This document shows positions 18,514-26,511 of a stretch of 64,000 nucleotides of DNA, one piece after another (positions within the stretch are counted from its first letter, which is position 1; every line of letters begins with the position of its first letter). Location of the stretch: the NCBI GenBank assembly GCA_016716715.1, contig JADJVE010000007.1, forward strand, positions 62,001 to 126,000, in the 5' to 3' direction. The notes under the pieces are model-generated. The model was given only the letters and a program-made list of their open reading frames with translations, was not told the origin of the DNA and made no database searches. The DNA comes from Acidobacteriota bacterium (GTDB lineage Bacteria > Acidobacteriota > Thermoanaerobaculia > UBA5066). Made by a program: the position numbers and the translations under genes.

Positions 18514-19713
18514 GTGGCCGACGAAAGACCTTCGATTTCCCCCTTTCTAAGAGAATTTCTTCGGTCCGAAGCGGCCTCCGGTGTGCTCCTCCTCGTCGCG
18601 GCCGTAGCCGCGATCGCGCTCGCGAACTCGCCGTTCGCGGGCGCCTACTCCCACGCGACGCACCTTCCGATCCAGTTCGGCGAGGGGTCCTGGCGCGTGG
18701 ACTCGACCCTCTCCCACGCGATCAACGACGGCCTGATGGCCGTGTTCTTCCTCGTCGTCGGGCTCGAGATCAAGCGCGAGTTTCTGACGGGGGAGCTTTC
18801 CGGGAAGGGCGCCGCGATTCTCCCCGTGGCGGCCGCGTGCGGGGGAGCGGCCGTCCCCGCGTTGATCTACGCCGCGTTCAACGCCGGGACGCCCGCGGCG
18901 CACGGCTGGGGCATCCCGATGGCGACGGACATCGCCTTCGCCGTGGGCGTCCTCGCGCTCCTCGGCCGGCACGTGGCGCCCGTGTTCAAGGTGTTCCTCA
19001 CGGCCGTGGCGGTCGTCGACGACCTGATCGCGGTCCTCGTGATCGCGTTCTTCTACACGTCCGGACTGGACCTCCGCGCGCTCGCCGTCGTCGCCGGCGC
19101 GTGCGCGGTCCTCTACGCCCTCAACCGTGCGGGCGTCCACGCCCTCGCCCCGTACCTCCTCGTCGGGGTCGTCCTCTGGGCCGCGATGGCGAAATCGGGC
19201 GTCCACGCGACGATCGCGGGTGTCCTGCTCGGGATGAGCATCCCCGCGACGGGCGCCGAGACGTCCCCGCTGCGCCGGCTCGAGCACGCCCTCCATCCCT
19301 GGGTTGCGTGGGGGATCATGCCGGTGTTCGCCCTCGCGAACGCGGGCGTGACGGTGCCTGCGGAGCAGGTGGGCGCGATGCTCACGTCGCCGATCGCGCT
19401 CGGGATCGTCCTCGGCCTCTTCTTCGGCAAGCAGGTCGGGATCTTCGGGACGACGTTTCTCCTGGCCCGCTTCGGCGTCGGTTCGCTTCCGCTCGACGCG
19501 CGAGCGCGCCGGTCGCTGTGGGGGGTCGCGCTGCTCGGCGGGATCGGTTTCACGATGTCTCTCTTCGTGAGCGGCCTTGCTTTCACGGACGAGGCGATGG
19601 TGGACGTCTCGAAGGCCGCGATCCTCGCGGGCTCGTTGATATCGGGTCTCGGCGGGGCGGCCGTTCTCGCGAGCGTTCCGGCGCCGGTGGCGGGAGACGC
19701 GGACGCCGGTTAG
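18514..19713 (+). CDS. nhaA: Na+/H+ antiporter NhaA
   Basis: A 399-residue inner-membrane antiporter expelling sodium in exchange for protons. NhaA signatures are INDGLMAVFFLVVGLEIKREFLTG across the early helices, the TDIAFAVG unwound-helix motif, and the paired aspartates of VAVVDDLIAVLVIAFFY. Start is GTG, with a leaderless-type -10 box. The early codons for SPFLREFLRSE are the right arm of motif pair B, AT-rich and full of rare codons, yet the peptide fits the normal family N-terminus without an insertion. Confidence 0.95.
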   Translation: MADERPSISPFLREFLRSEAASGVLLLVAAVAAIALANSPFAGAYSHATHLPIQFGEGSWRVDSTLSHAINDGLMAVFFLVVGLEIKREFLTGELSGKGAAILPVAAACGGAAVPALIYAAFNAGTPAAHGWGIPMATDIAFAVGVLALLGRHVAPVFKVFLTAVAVVDDLIAVLVIAFFYTSGLDLRALAVVAGACAVLYALNRAGVHALAPYLLVGVVLWAAMAKSGVHATIAGVLLGMSIPATGAETSPLRRLEHALHPWVAWGIMPVFALANAGVTVPAEQVGAMLTSPIALGIVLGLFFGKQVGIFGTTFLLARFGVGSLPLDARARRSLWGVALLGGIGFTMSLFVSGLAFTDEAMVDVSKAAILAGSLISGLGGAAVLASVPAPVAGDADAG

Positions 19714-19716
19714 ACT
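19711..19716 (+). promoter_or_regulatory. -10-like box TAGACT before bactofilin
   Basis: TAGACT overlaps the nhaA stop codon and ends 12 bases before the bactofilin ATG. The leader would be only a few bases. Confidence 0.4.
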
Positions 19717-19728
19717 CCCGCGTCGAGG

Positions 19729-20133
19729 ATGGCCATCTTCGGGAAAAGCTCGCAGAGCCCGGCACACGCGGGCCGAGTCGAGCCGGCGCGCGGGCCGTCC
19801 GTCATCGGGCCCCACACTCGTATCCAGGGCGAGCTCCTCGGAGACGAGGACGTCCTGGTGGAAGGCCGCGTCGAGGGGCGCGTCCTCCTCGCGCGCGAGT
19901 TCCGCGTCGCCCCGGGCGGGGTCGTGGTCGCGGAGGTGCACGCCGGCACGGTCGTGATCGCCGGCGAGGTCATCGGCGACGTGAGCGCGACCGAGCGCGT
20001 CGAGATCCTGCCCTCCGGCTCCCTGGAAGGAAACATTCGCGCCCCGAAGGTCGCCGTGGGCGACGGGGCGCGATTCAAGGGAAGCGTCGACATGAGCGCC
20101 GGGGCCCCTCCCGGCGACGACGCTCCCAGCTGA
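19729..20133 (+). CDS. Bactofilin
   Basis: A 134-residue protein with a single bactofilin (DUF583) beta-helix domain, about residues 25-120: VIGPHTRIQGELLGDEDVLVEG, then repeated hydrophobic/Gly turns such as VVVAEVHAGTVVIAGEVIGDV. Bactofilins polymerise into membrane-associated filaments that organise cell shape, stalks or chromosome segregation; the partner here is unknown. Short disordered ends rich in Pro and Gly flank the core, as usual. An AAAGGAA site precedes the next gene 18 bases downstream. Confidence 0.85.
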   Translation: MAIFGKSSQSPAHAGRVEPARGPSVIGPHTRIQGELLGDEDVLVEGRVEGRVLLAREFRVAPGGVVVAEVHAGTVVIAGEVIGDVSATERVEILPSGSLEGNIRAPKVAVGDGARFKGSVDMSAGAPPGDDAPS

Positions 20134-20151
20134 TCGAAAGGAACTCCGCAC

Positions 20152-21678
20152 ATGGCACCGTCCGCACCCGTTCACGGCAACTGGATTGCCGGCAAGCACG
20201 TTCCCGCCCGCTCGGGCCGCACGTTCGAGAACCGCAACCCCGCCGACGTGACCGACCTCATCGGCCGCTTCGCGGACTCCGACGAGCGCGACGTCAAGGA
20301 CGCCGTCGACACGGCGGCCGAGGCTTACAAGAGCTGGCGCCTCGTGCCCGGCCCGCAGCGCGGCGAGATCCTCTACCGGCTCGGCGAGATCCTCCGCGAC
20401 CGCAAGGAGCAGTACTCGCGCGACATGACGCGCGAGATGGGCAAGGTCCTCAAGGAGGCCCGCGGCGACGTCCAGGAAGCCATCGACATGGCCTTCCTCA
20501 TGGGCGGCGAGGGACGGCGGCTGCACGGGCAGACGACGCCCTCCGAGCTCCCGAACAAGTTCGCCATGTCCGTACGGGCCCCGATCGGCGTCTGCGCGTT
20601 CATCACGCCCTGGAACTTCCCCATGGCGATCCCGGCGTGGAAGTCCACGGCGGCCCTCGTGTGCGGGAACACGGTCGTCGTGAAGCCCGCCACCGACACG
20701 CCGCTCTCCGTCGTGAACTTCGCGAAGGCGCTCGAGGACGCGGGCCTGCCGCCCGGCGTCTTCAACGTCGTGACGGGATCGGGCTCGAAGGTCGGGATGC
20801 CGCTCCTCAAGGACCCGCGCGTGAAGGTCGTCTCGTTCACGGGTTCGACGTCCGTCGGGCGCTCGATCAACGAGGCCTGCGCGCCTTCGTTCAAGCACGT
20901 CCATCTCGAGATGGGCGGCAAGAACCCGATCATCGTGATGGACGACGCCAACCTGGAGCTCGCCGTCGACGGCGCGATCTGGGGCGCGTTCGGGACGAGC
21001 GGGCAGCGCTGCACGGCGTCGTCGCGCCTTCTCGTGCACCGCAAGGTCGTCAAGAAGTTCACGGCGATGCTCGGCGAGCGCGCCGCCGCCCTGAGGGTCG
21101 GCAACGGGCTCGACGAGAAGAACGAGATGGGCCCGGCGATCAACGAGAGCCAGCTCGACACGGTCCTCGACTACATCTCGATCGGCAAGGATGAGGGCGC
21201 GAAGCTCGTCTCCGGCGGCAAGCGCCTGACGGGAAAGGGTCACGACAAGGGCTGGTTCGTGTCGCCCACCGTGTTCGGCGACGGCGACCGGAAGATGCGG
21301 ATCGCGTGCGAGGAGATCTTCGGGGCCGTCACGGTCGTCGTGCCGATCTCGTCCCTCGAGGAAGCGATCGACATCTCCAACGAGTCGGAGTACGGCCTGT
21401 CGTCGGCGATCTTCACGCAGGACATCAACAAGGCGTTCGTCGCGATGCGCGACCTCGAGGCCGGTATCTTTTACGTGAACCTGCCGACGATCGGCGCCGA
21501 GACGCACCTGCCGTTCGGCGGCACGAAGCAGACCGGCAACGGGCACCGCGAGGCTGGTCTGGCCGCGCTGGACGTCTTCAGCGAGTGGAAGTCGATTTAC
21601 GTGGACTACTCCGGAACGATCCAGAAGGCGCAGATCGACGTGCCGGCGGGCGAGGCCTCTGCGAAGAAGAAGAAATAG
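20152..21678 (+). CDS. Aldehyde dehydrogenase family protein
   Basis: A 508-residue NAD(P)-dependent aldehyde dehydrogenase. Visible catalytic and binding elements are TPWNFPMAIPAWK, FTGSTSVGRSI (Rossmann region), LEMGGKNP with the general-base Glu, and GQRCTASSR with the nucleophilic Cys. The C-terminal PFGGTKQTGNGHREAG is also typical. The closest classes I recall are semialdehyde dehydrogenases such as alpha-ketoglutaric semialdehyde or aminoadipic semialdehyde types; the exact substrate is open. The gene ends with a Lys-rich tail, a motif arm and a terminator. Confidence 0.85.
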   Translation: MAPSAPVHGNWIAGKHVPARSGRTFENRNPADVTDLIGRFADSDERDVKDAVDTAAEAYKSWRLVPGPQRGEILYRLGEILRDRKEQYSRDMTREMGKVLKEARGDVQEAIDMAFLMGGEGRRLHGQTTPSELPNKFAMSVRAPIGVCAFITPWNFPMAIPAWKSTAALVCGNTVVVKPATDTPLSVVNFAKALEDAGLPPGVFNVVTGSGSKVGMPLLKDPRVKVVSFTGSTSVGRSINEACAPSFKHVHLEMGGKNPIIVMDDANLELAVDGAIWGAFGTSGQRCTASSRLLVHRKVVKKFTAMLGERAAALRVGNGLDEKNEMGPAINESQLDTVLDYISIGKDEGAKLVSGGKRLTGKGHDKGWFVSPTVFGDGDRKMRIACEEIFGAVTVVVPISSLEEAIDISNESEYGLSSAIFTQDINKAFVAMRDLEAGIFYVNLPTIGAETHLPFGGTKQTGNGHREAGLAALDVFSEWKSIYVDYSGTIQKAQIDVPAGEASAKKKK

Positions 21679-21681
21679 CCG

Positions 21682-21755
21682 GGGATTTTCTTAGAAGGTG
21701 AAGAGGGCGGAGGCCTCGCTCAGGCGAGGCCTCTTGCTTTTTGGTACGCCGGAAT
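21682..21755. repeat. Paired motif copy at the aldehyde dehydrogenase end (right arm decayed)
   Basis: Left arm 21682-21706 (GATTTTCTTAGAAGGTGAAG) begins four bases after the stop codon and ends four bases before the terminator stem. A weak right arm at 21729-21755 overlaps the end of the convergent aminotransferase gene. Only the left arm is convincing. Confidence 0.55.
21710..21738 (+). terminator. Intrinsic terminator of the aldehyde dehydrogenase gene
   Basis: A perfect 10-bp stem GAGGCCTCGC / GCGAGGCCTC with loop TCAG, followed by TTGCTTTTT. Its right half encodes the last residues of the convergent aminotransferase. Confidence 0.85.
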
Positions 21756-22943
21756 CGCCGCCGCCAGGATCTCGACGGCCGCCTTCAGGTCCTCGTCCTT
21801 GAGGACGTACGCGATCCGCACCTCGTCCTTGCCGAGGCCCGGCGTCACGTAGAAGCCGCTCGCGGGCGCGACCATGACGGTCTTGCCGTCCTTCTGGAAA
21901 TCCGTGAGGAGCCAGGCGGCGAAGTCGTCGCTGTCTTTGATCGGGAGCCGCGCGACGAGGTAGAAGGCGCCCTCGGGCTTCCGGAGGAAGACGCCGGGGA
22001 TGCCCGAGAGGCCCGTAAAGAGCGTGTCCCGGCGCTTCTGGTACTCGGTGACGACGCCCTTGTAGTAGTCCGGGCCGAGCGCGGCGGCCGCGGGCGCGAT
22101 GTACTGCGCGAGGCCGGGCGGGGAGAGGCGGCCCTGCGCCATGCGGTTCGTGGCGGCGGCGAGCTCCTCGTTGCGCGTCACGAGCGCGCCGAGGCGGATC
22201 CCGCAGGCCGAGAACCGCTTTGAGAGCGAGTCGACGACCACGACCTCGTGCTCGAACCCGGCCAGCGAAAGCGCGCTCTCGGACACGCGGCCGTCGTACA
22301 GGAACTCGCGGTAGACCTCGTCCGAGACGAAGAAGAGTCCGTGATCGCGGCAGAACTCGGCCACGAGGCGGATCTCGTCCTTCGTGTAGACGGTGCCGGT
22401 CGGGTTGTTCGGGTTGCAGAGGAGGACGATCCGCGTCTTGGGCGTCAGCGCCTTCTCCCACTCGGGGCGGCCGGGCAGGTGGAAGCCGTCCTCGCCGCGG
22501 GTCACGATGGGCTTGAGCGTGAGCCCTGCCATCGCCGCGAACGAGCGGTAGTTCGTGTAGAGCGGCTCGACGGTGAGGATCTCGCCGCCGGGGTCCGAGC
22601 AGGCCATGAACGCGAAGAGCAGGGCCTCGCTGCCGCCGGTCGTGGCGAGGATCTGGGACGGCTCGAGCGAGACGCCCAGCCGTCCGTAGTACGTCTTCAG
22701 GAAGTCGAGGTACTCCGGCGTGCCGTTCGACGGCGAGTAGGCGTAGACCTTGTCCTTCAGCTCGGCGAGGCGGCGCCGCATCGGCTCGGGCGTCTCGAGG
22801 TCGGGCTGGCCGATGTTCAGGTGCAGGACCTTCACGCCGCGGGCCCGTGCGTCGTTCGCCAGGGGCATCAGCTTGCGGATGGGGGAGGCGGGCATGGCAA
22901 GACCGCGCGCGGAGACGTGGGCGGCCGTACGGGTGGTGCTCAT
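21720..22943 (-). CDS. Pyridoxal-phosphate aminotransferase class I/II (aspartate aminotransferase-like)
   Basis: A 407-residue fold-type I aminotransferase. Visible are NPNNPTGTVY, SDEVYREFLYDG, and VDSLSKRFSACGIRLG, with the PLP-binding Lys in SLSKR, plus the arginine region DEVRIAYVL near the C-terminus. The subgroup is AspB/AspC-like; the donor is uncertain. The start at ATG 22943 is preferred to an upstream one because TAGTCT ends 8 bases before it. The last codons overlap the terminator of the convergent aldehyde dehydrogenase gene. Confidence 0.85.
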   Translation of the reverse strand: MSTTRTAAHVSARGLAMPASPIRKLMPLANDARARGVKVLHLNIGQPDLETPEPMRRRLAELKDKVYAYSPSNGTPEYLDFLKTYYGRLGVSLEPSQILATTGGSEALLFAFMACSDPGGEILTVEPLYTNYRSFAAMAGLTLKPIVTRGEDGFHLPGRPEWEKALTPKTRIVLLCNPNNPTGTVYTKDEIRLVAEFCRDHGLFFVSDEVYREFLYDGRVSESALSLAGFEHEVVVVDSLSKRFSACGIRLGALVTRNEELAAATNRMAQGRLSPPGLAQYIAPAAAALGPDYYKGVVTEYQKRRDTLFTGLSGIPGVFLRKPEGAFYLVARLPIKDSDDFAAWLLTDFQKDGKTVMVAPASGFYVTPGLGKDEVRIAYVLKDEDLKAAVEILAAAIPAYQKARGLA

Positions 22944-22951
22944 GGTCCGCC

Positions 22952-22957
22952 AGACTA
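22952..22957 (-). promoter_or_regulatory. -10-like box TAGTCT for the aminotransferase
   Basis: On the minus strand TAGTCT ends 8 bases before ATG 22943. It is back to back with the TAGACT box of the divergent antiporter 15 bases away. Confidence 0.45.
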
Positions 22958-22972
22958 GCAAAAGCGCGAAGG

Positions 22973-22978
22973 TAGACT
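22973..22978 (+). promoter_or_regulatory. -10-like box TAGACT, leaderless antiporter gene
   Basis: TAGACT ends exactly six bases before the ATG at 22985, with no Shine-Dalgarno sequence. Confidence 0.55.
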
Positions 22979-22984
22979 CCCCGA

Positions 22985-24211
22985 ATGTCGCCGGCGGTCT
23001 GGATCCTCCCGTTCGCGACGCTGCTCCTCGCCATCGCGCTGTTTCCGCTGCTCCTGCCGGAGCGGTGGGCGCATTTGAAGTTCCAGGCGCTCGTGGCTGG
23101 TGTCGTGAGCCTTCCGGTGGCGGTTCGCTTCGTGGTGCACGGCCCCGGAGCGCTGGCCGAGATCGCGCACTCCTACGTCTCGTTCGTCGTCCTCCTCGGC
23201 TCTCTGTACGTCGTCGCGTCCGGAATCGTCGTCGACGGCGACGTCCCGGCCACGCCGCGCACGAACACCCTGCTGCTTCTCATGGGCGGCGTCCTCGCGT
23301 CCGTCATCGGGACGACGGGCGCCTCGATGCTCCTGATCCGTCTCGTCCTCGACGTCAACGTCGAGCGAAAGAACGTTTCGCACACCGTCCTGTTCTTCAT
23401 CCTCATCGTCTCGAACATCGGCGGCTCGCTGACGCCGATCGGGGACCCCCCGCTCTTCCTCGGTTACCTGGCGGGCGTTCCGTTCTTCTGGACGCTCGTC
23501 CTCCTCAAGCAGTGGGCCGTCGCGCTCGGCATCCTCCTCGCGGTCTACTACGTGATCGACCGGCGGCTTCACGCCCGCGAAACGCACGCGGCCATCCTCG
23601 AGGACGAGCTCACGATCCGCCCGATCCGGATCTCGGGAAAGTGGAACTTCGTCCTCCTCCTCGGCGTCGTCCTCGCGACGGTTTTCCTGCCGTCGCCCTG
23701 GCGCGAGATCGCCTCCGTCGCGTGCGCCGGGGCGAGCTTTCCCCTGACGACGAAGGGTCTCCGGGCAGGAACCGGGTTCTCGTGGCATCCCATCCTCGAG
23801 GTCGCGGTCCTCTTCGCCGGGATCTTCGTGACCATGGAGCCGGCGCTCGTCATCCTCCGGGAGCGCGCTCCGACGCTCGGGTTGACGGAGCCGTGGCAGT
23901 TCTTCTGGGCGACGGGCGCTCTCTCGGCCTGGCTCGACAACGCTCCGACGTACGCCGCGTTCTTCGCGCTGGCCCGCGGCCTCGGCCGGCCCGAGGTCGC
24001 GGGCGTGCCGGCTCGGGTTCTGGAGGCGGTGTCGGCGGGGGCCGTCTTCTTCGGGGCGATGACGTACATCGGAAACGGGCCGAACTTCATGGTGCGGTCG
24101 ATCGCGGTCTCCCGCGGCGTCGCAATGCCTTCGTTCTTCGGCTACGCCTGGCGGGCCGCGGCGATCCTGCTGCCGCTCTTCGCGCTCGAGACCCTGCTCT
24201 TCTTCCGCTGA
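22985..24211 (+). CDS. NhaD/ArsB-like sodium:proton antiporter or anion permease
   Basis: A 408-residue inner-membrane protein with about ten helices of the ion-transporter superfamily. Signatures are VIGTTGASMLLIRLVLDVN, SNIGGSLTPIGDPPLFLGYL, WLDNAPTYAAFFALARG and YIGNGPNFMVRSIA, the paired re-entrant motifs (GDPP and NGPN) of putative citrate/Na+ antiporters. It most likely exchanges sodium for protons, alongside NhaA 4 kb upstream. The role in anion transport remains an alternative. Confidence 0.8.
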   Translation: MSPAVWILPFATLLLAIALFPLLLPERWAHLKFQALVAGVVSLPVAVRFVVHGPGALAEIAHSYVSFVVLLGSLYVVASGIVVDGDVPATPRTNTLLLLMGGVLASVIGTTGASMLLIRLVLDVNVERKNVSHTVLFFILIVSNIGGSLTPIGDPPLFLGYLAGVPFFWTLVLLKQWAVALGILLAVYYVIDRRLHARETHAAILEDELTIRPIRISGKWNFVLLLGVVLATVFLPSPWREIASVACAGASFPLTTKGLRAGTGFSWHPILEVAVLFAGIFVTMEPALVILRERAPTLGLTEPWQFFWATGALSAWLDNAPTYAAFFALARGLGRPEVAGVPARVLEAVSAGAVFFGAMTYIGNGPNFMVRSIAVSRGVAMPSFFGYAWRAAAILLPLFALETLLFFR

Positions 24212-24224
24212 GCGGATGCCGGCG

Positions 24225-25220
24225 TCAGGCCGGAAGGCGGAGCCCGGCGGCCGAGAGCAGGCCGGCCAGGTCCGGCGGGACCGGCGCCGTAAAGCTCATG
24301 GCCGCGCCGGTAGCCGGGTGCCGGATTCCGAGCCGCCACGCGTGCAGCGCCTGCCGCGGGAAAGTCTTGCACGCTTCCTTCAGGCCCTCGTCCTTCAAGC
24401 CTTTCCAGCGCGGCGAGCCGTAGACGGAGTCGCCGACGATCGGCAGGTTCAAGGCCTTGAGGTGGACGCGGATCTGGTGAGTTCGGCCCGTGACGAGCCT
24501 GCATTTGAGGAGAGAGAGACCGGAGAGGGGACCCGAGGATTCGGAGAGGATTTCATAGAAGGTTGAAGAGGCGCGGCCCTCGCTCTTCGACGTCGTCATT
24601 CGCTTTCGGTCACGCGGGTCGCGCAGGATGCCGAGGTCGATCTTCCCCTTGTGGACGGGCGGGTGACCGTAGACGACCGCCAGATAGTCCTTTTCCAGGA
24701 GTCTTTCTTTCATCGCTTTCCCGAGCACGGACATCGCACGCTCGGTCTTCGCGATGATCAGCACCCCCGACGTGTCCTTGTCGAGCCGGTGGACGAGGCC
24801 GGGGCGATCCGCGGGGCCCGCCCAGTCCTTCGAGCGGTGCAGGAGCGCGTTCACGAGCGTCCCCTGGCGGTGGCCGACGGCGGGATGTACGACGAGGCCG
24901 GAGGGCTTGTTCAGAACCAGGATTTCGGAATCTTCGAAGAGAATGGAGAGAGGGATGTCCTCGGCGAGGATGTCGGGCCGGGGCGGGGGAGGCGGCGGGA
25001 GGACGATTTCGATGACGTCCCCCTTCTTCACCTTCTCAGAAGTTTTCTTCGGTCTCCTCCCCGCGATCGAAACCGATCCCCGTTCGATCCACTCCTGGAT
25101 CTTCGTGCGCGAGGCCTCGGGCAGGTCCGTCAGGTGGCGCAGGAGGACGTGGTCGAGACGCTCGCCGACGTCGCCCCGGTCCGCGCGGATCGTCCGGGCC
25201 GGCCGCGGCTCGTCGCTCAC
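24225..25220 (-). CDS. RluA/RluD-family 23S rRNA pseudouridine synthase
   Basis: A 331-residue enzyme that isomerises uridines in rRNA. An S4 RNA-binding domain (about 15-75: ERLDHVLLRHL, WIERGSVSIAGRR) precedes the catalytic domain with HRLDKDTSGVL (catalytic Asp), LVTGRTHQIRVHL and KDYLAVVYG. The GTG start overlaps the lgt stop, so it is the last gene of the ileS-lspA-lgt-rluD operon. Two pairs of the dispersed inverted motif lie inside the coding region. RluD itself is the likeliest member, but RluC or RluA specificity cannot be excluded. Confidence 0.9.
   Translation of the reverse strand: MSDEPRPARTIRADRGDVGERLDHVLLRHLTDLPEASRTKIQEWIERGSVSIAGRRPKKTSEKVKKGDVIEIVLPPPPPPRPDILAEDIPLSILFEDSEILVLNKPSGLVVHPAVGHRQGTLVNALLHRSKDWAGPADRPGLVHRLDKDTSGVLIIAKTERAMSVLGKAMKERLLEKDYLAVVYGHPPVHKGKIDLGILRDPRDRKRMTTSKSEGRASSTFYEILSESSGPLSGLSLLKCRLVTGRTHQIRVHLKALNLPIVGDSVYGSPRWKGLKDEGLKEACKTFPRQALHAWRLGIRHPATGAAMSFTAPVPPDLAGLLSAAGLRLPA
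24546..24711. repeat. Paired inverted motif, first pair in rluD
   Basis: Left arm 24546-24571 has core GATTTCATAGAAGGTTGAAG. The right arm at 24686-24711 is weaker, reading GAAAGACTCCTGGAAAAGGA on the minus strand. The loop is 114 bases. The left arm encodes SSTFYEILSESS, a variable stretch of the enzyme. Confidence 0.55.
24927..25050. repeat. Paired inverted motif, second pair in rluD
   Basis: Left arm 24927-24954 reads AATCTTCGAAGAGAATGGAG then AGAGGG. Right arm 25023-25050, read on minus, has ACTTCTGAGAAGGTGAAGAA. The 68-base loop encodes the proline-rich linker after the S4 domain. The right arm encodes RPKKTSEKVKKG. Confidence 0.6.
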
Positions 25221-25999
25221 GCCGGTTTCGGGGCGGGCGGGATCCGGCGGCGCAGCGCGAAGATCGCGAGGCCCGCAACCACTCCGCAGAGCGCGATGAA
25301 CTGCGAGGTCGACATCACGCCCAGGACCTCGCCGCGCGGGTCGCCCCGGAAGATCTCGATCGTGCCGCGCAGGAGCGCGTACCCGAAGACGTACCGGGCG
25401 AACGTCTCACCCGAGAACGCCCGCCGCTCGAAGCGTACGAGAAGCACGCAGAGGAGGAGCGTGCCGAGGACCTCGTAGACCTGCGTCGGGTGGAGGGGGA
25501 TCCCGAGCGGGACGCCGACGTTCTCGTGGGCGACGGGGCTCGTGAACGTGACGGCCCAGGGGAGGGCGCATTCCCGGCCCCAGCAGCAGCCCGCGAGGAA
25601 GCAGCCCACGCGCCCGAGCGCCTGCCCGAGGGCGGCGGAGGGCGCCGCGGCGTCCGCGAACGTCCAGAACGAGATCCCGCGGCGCCGGAGCAGGATCGCG
25701 GTCGCGAGAACCGCGCCGATGAGGCCGCCGTAGAAGACGCCGCCCGCGCGGGCGAGCGACGCGAAGTCGCTCCACGAACGGACGTAGGACGGCCATTCGA
25801 CGATCACGAGGAGGAGCTTGGCGCCGACGAGGCCCGAGAGGAGCAGCCACACGCCGATGTCCGACGCCGTCTCGGCCTCGATGCCGAACGACGGGGCCCG
25901 GCGGCGCATGAGCCAGAGCCCGGCGACGAAGGCCATGGCCATCATGAAGCCGTAGCTCGGGAGCGCGAACGAGCCGATGCGGAAGAGCTCGGGATGCAT
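25217..25999 (-). CDS. lgt: Prolipoprotein diacylglyceryl transferase
   Basis: A 260-residue inner-membrane enzyme that attaches diacylglycerol from phosphatidylglycerol to the lipobox cysteine of prolipoproteins. Visible are MHPELFRIGSFALPSYG, GGVFYGGLIGAV and GQALGRVGCFLAGCCWGREC, with the essential Arg in the GRxGC signature. Its start lies five bases after the lspA stop and its stop overlaps the rluD GTG. LspA next door performs the following step of the same pathway, and window products Pal, LptE, CpoB and the peptide-binding protein are its expected substrates. Confidence 0.95.
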   Translation of the reverse strand: MHPELFRIGSFALPSYGFMMAMAFVAGLWLMRRRAPSFGIEAETASDIGVWLLLSGLVGAKLLLVIVEWPSYVRSWSDFASLARAGGVFYGGLIGAVLATAILLRRRGISFWTFADAAAPSAALGQALGRVGCFLAGCCWGRECALPWAVTFTSPVAHENVGVPLGIPLHPTQVYEVLGTLLLCVLLVRFERRAFSGETFARYVFGYALLRGTIEIFRGDPRGEVLGVMSTSQFIALCGVVAGLAIFALRRRIPPAPKPA

Positions 26000-26004
26000 C
26001 CGGG

Positions 26005-26499
26005 TCAGCTCCTCGCGGCCTTCGGCGCCGGCTCGGGGCGGCGCCAGATGTCCCACGCCAGGAGGACGACGCCCACGGAGATGGCGCTGTCGGCGACGTT
26101 GAAGGACGGCCACTCCCAGCGGTCGACGTAGAAGCGCAGGAAGTCGGTGACGGCCGAGAAGCGGACGCGGTCGATGAGGTTCCCGACGGCTCCGCCCATG
26201 ATCAGGCCGAGCGCGCCCTGGAGAAGGCGGTGTTCCGGGGGCGTCGTCAGCGACCAGGCGAGAACGCCCGCAAAGACCGCGAGGGCGAGCAGCGTGACGA
26301 GAAGCGGACGCGCCGAGCCCGCCGAGGCGAGGACCCCGAACGCGGCGCCCGTGTTCTGGAGGTGGGTGAGGTCGAAGAAGCCCGGGATCACGGGGATCGT
26401 CCGGTAGAGCGGGATCTTCCCGACGACGAGCGCCTTCGTGGCCTGGTCGAGGACGACGACGCCCAGCGCGAGGGCGAGATAAGGGAGGCGCCGCGTCAC
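26005..26499 (-). CDS. lspA: Lipoprotein signal peptidase II
   Basis: A 164-residue inner-membrane aspartyl protease that cleaves lipid-modified signal peptides. Four helices are visible, with the signatures DQATKALV, NTGAAFGVL, GAVGNLIDRVR and FNVADSAI; the catalytic aspartates are those of LIDR and VADS. Start is GTG at 26499. TAGAAT, overlapping the ileS stop codon, ends six bases before it, so lspA may have its own leaderless promoter besides read-through from ileS. Confidence 0.95.
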   Translation of the reverse strand: MTRRLPYLALALGVVVLDQATKALVVGKIPLYRTIPVIPGFFDLTHLQNTGAAFGVLASAGSARPLLVTLLALAVFAGVLAWSLTTPPEHRLLQGALGLIMGGAVGNLIDRVRFSAVTDFLRFYVDRWEWPSFNVADSAISVGVVLLAWDIWRRPEPAPKAARS

Positions 26500-26505
26500 C
26501 GTGAG

Positions 26506-26511
26506 ATTCTA
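26506..26511 (-). promoter_or_regulatory. -10-like box TAGAAT, leaderless lspA
   Basis: On the minus strand TAGAAT includes the ileS stop TAG and ends exactly six bases before the GTG of lspA. Confidence 0.5.

Larger units (their letters stand above)
18429..18564. repeat. Paired inverted motif, copy B (MFS/nhaA junction)
   Basis: Left arm 18429-18450 follows the MFS stop directly; right arm 18539-18564 lies 25 bases into nhaA. Both arms carry CCGAAGA(A)ATTC instead of the usual GAAGATTTC, a variant private to this pair. The 88-base loop contains the MFS terminator, the nhaA -10 box and its GTG. Confidence 0.75.

Noticed and set aside
18547..21546. Very long open frames opposite nhaA, bactofilin and the aldehyde dehydrogenase, and similar ones elsewhere
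   Set aside because: Their products are Arg/Asp/Val-rich without domains, while the other strand encodes well-conserved enzymes. They arise from high GC content.
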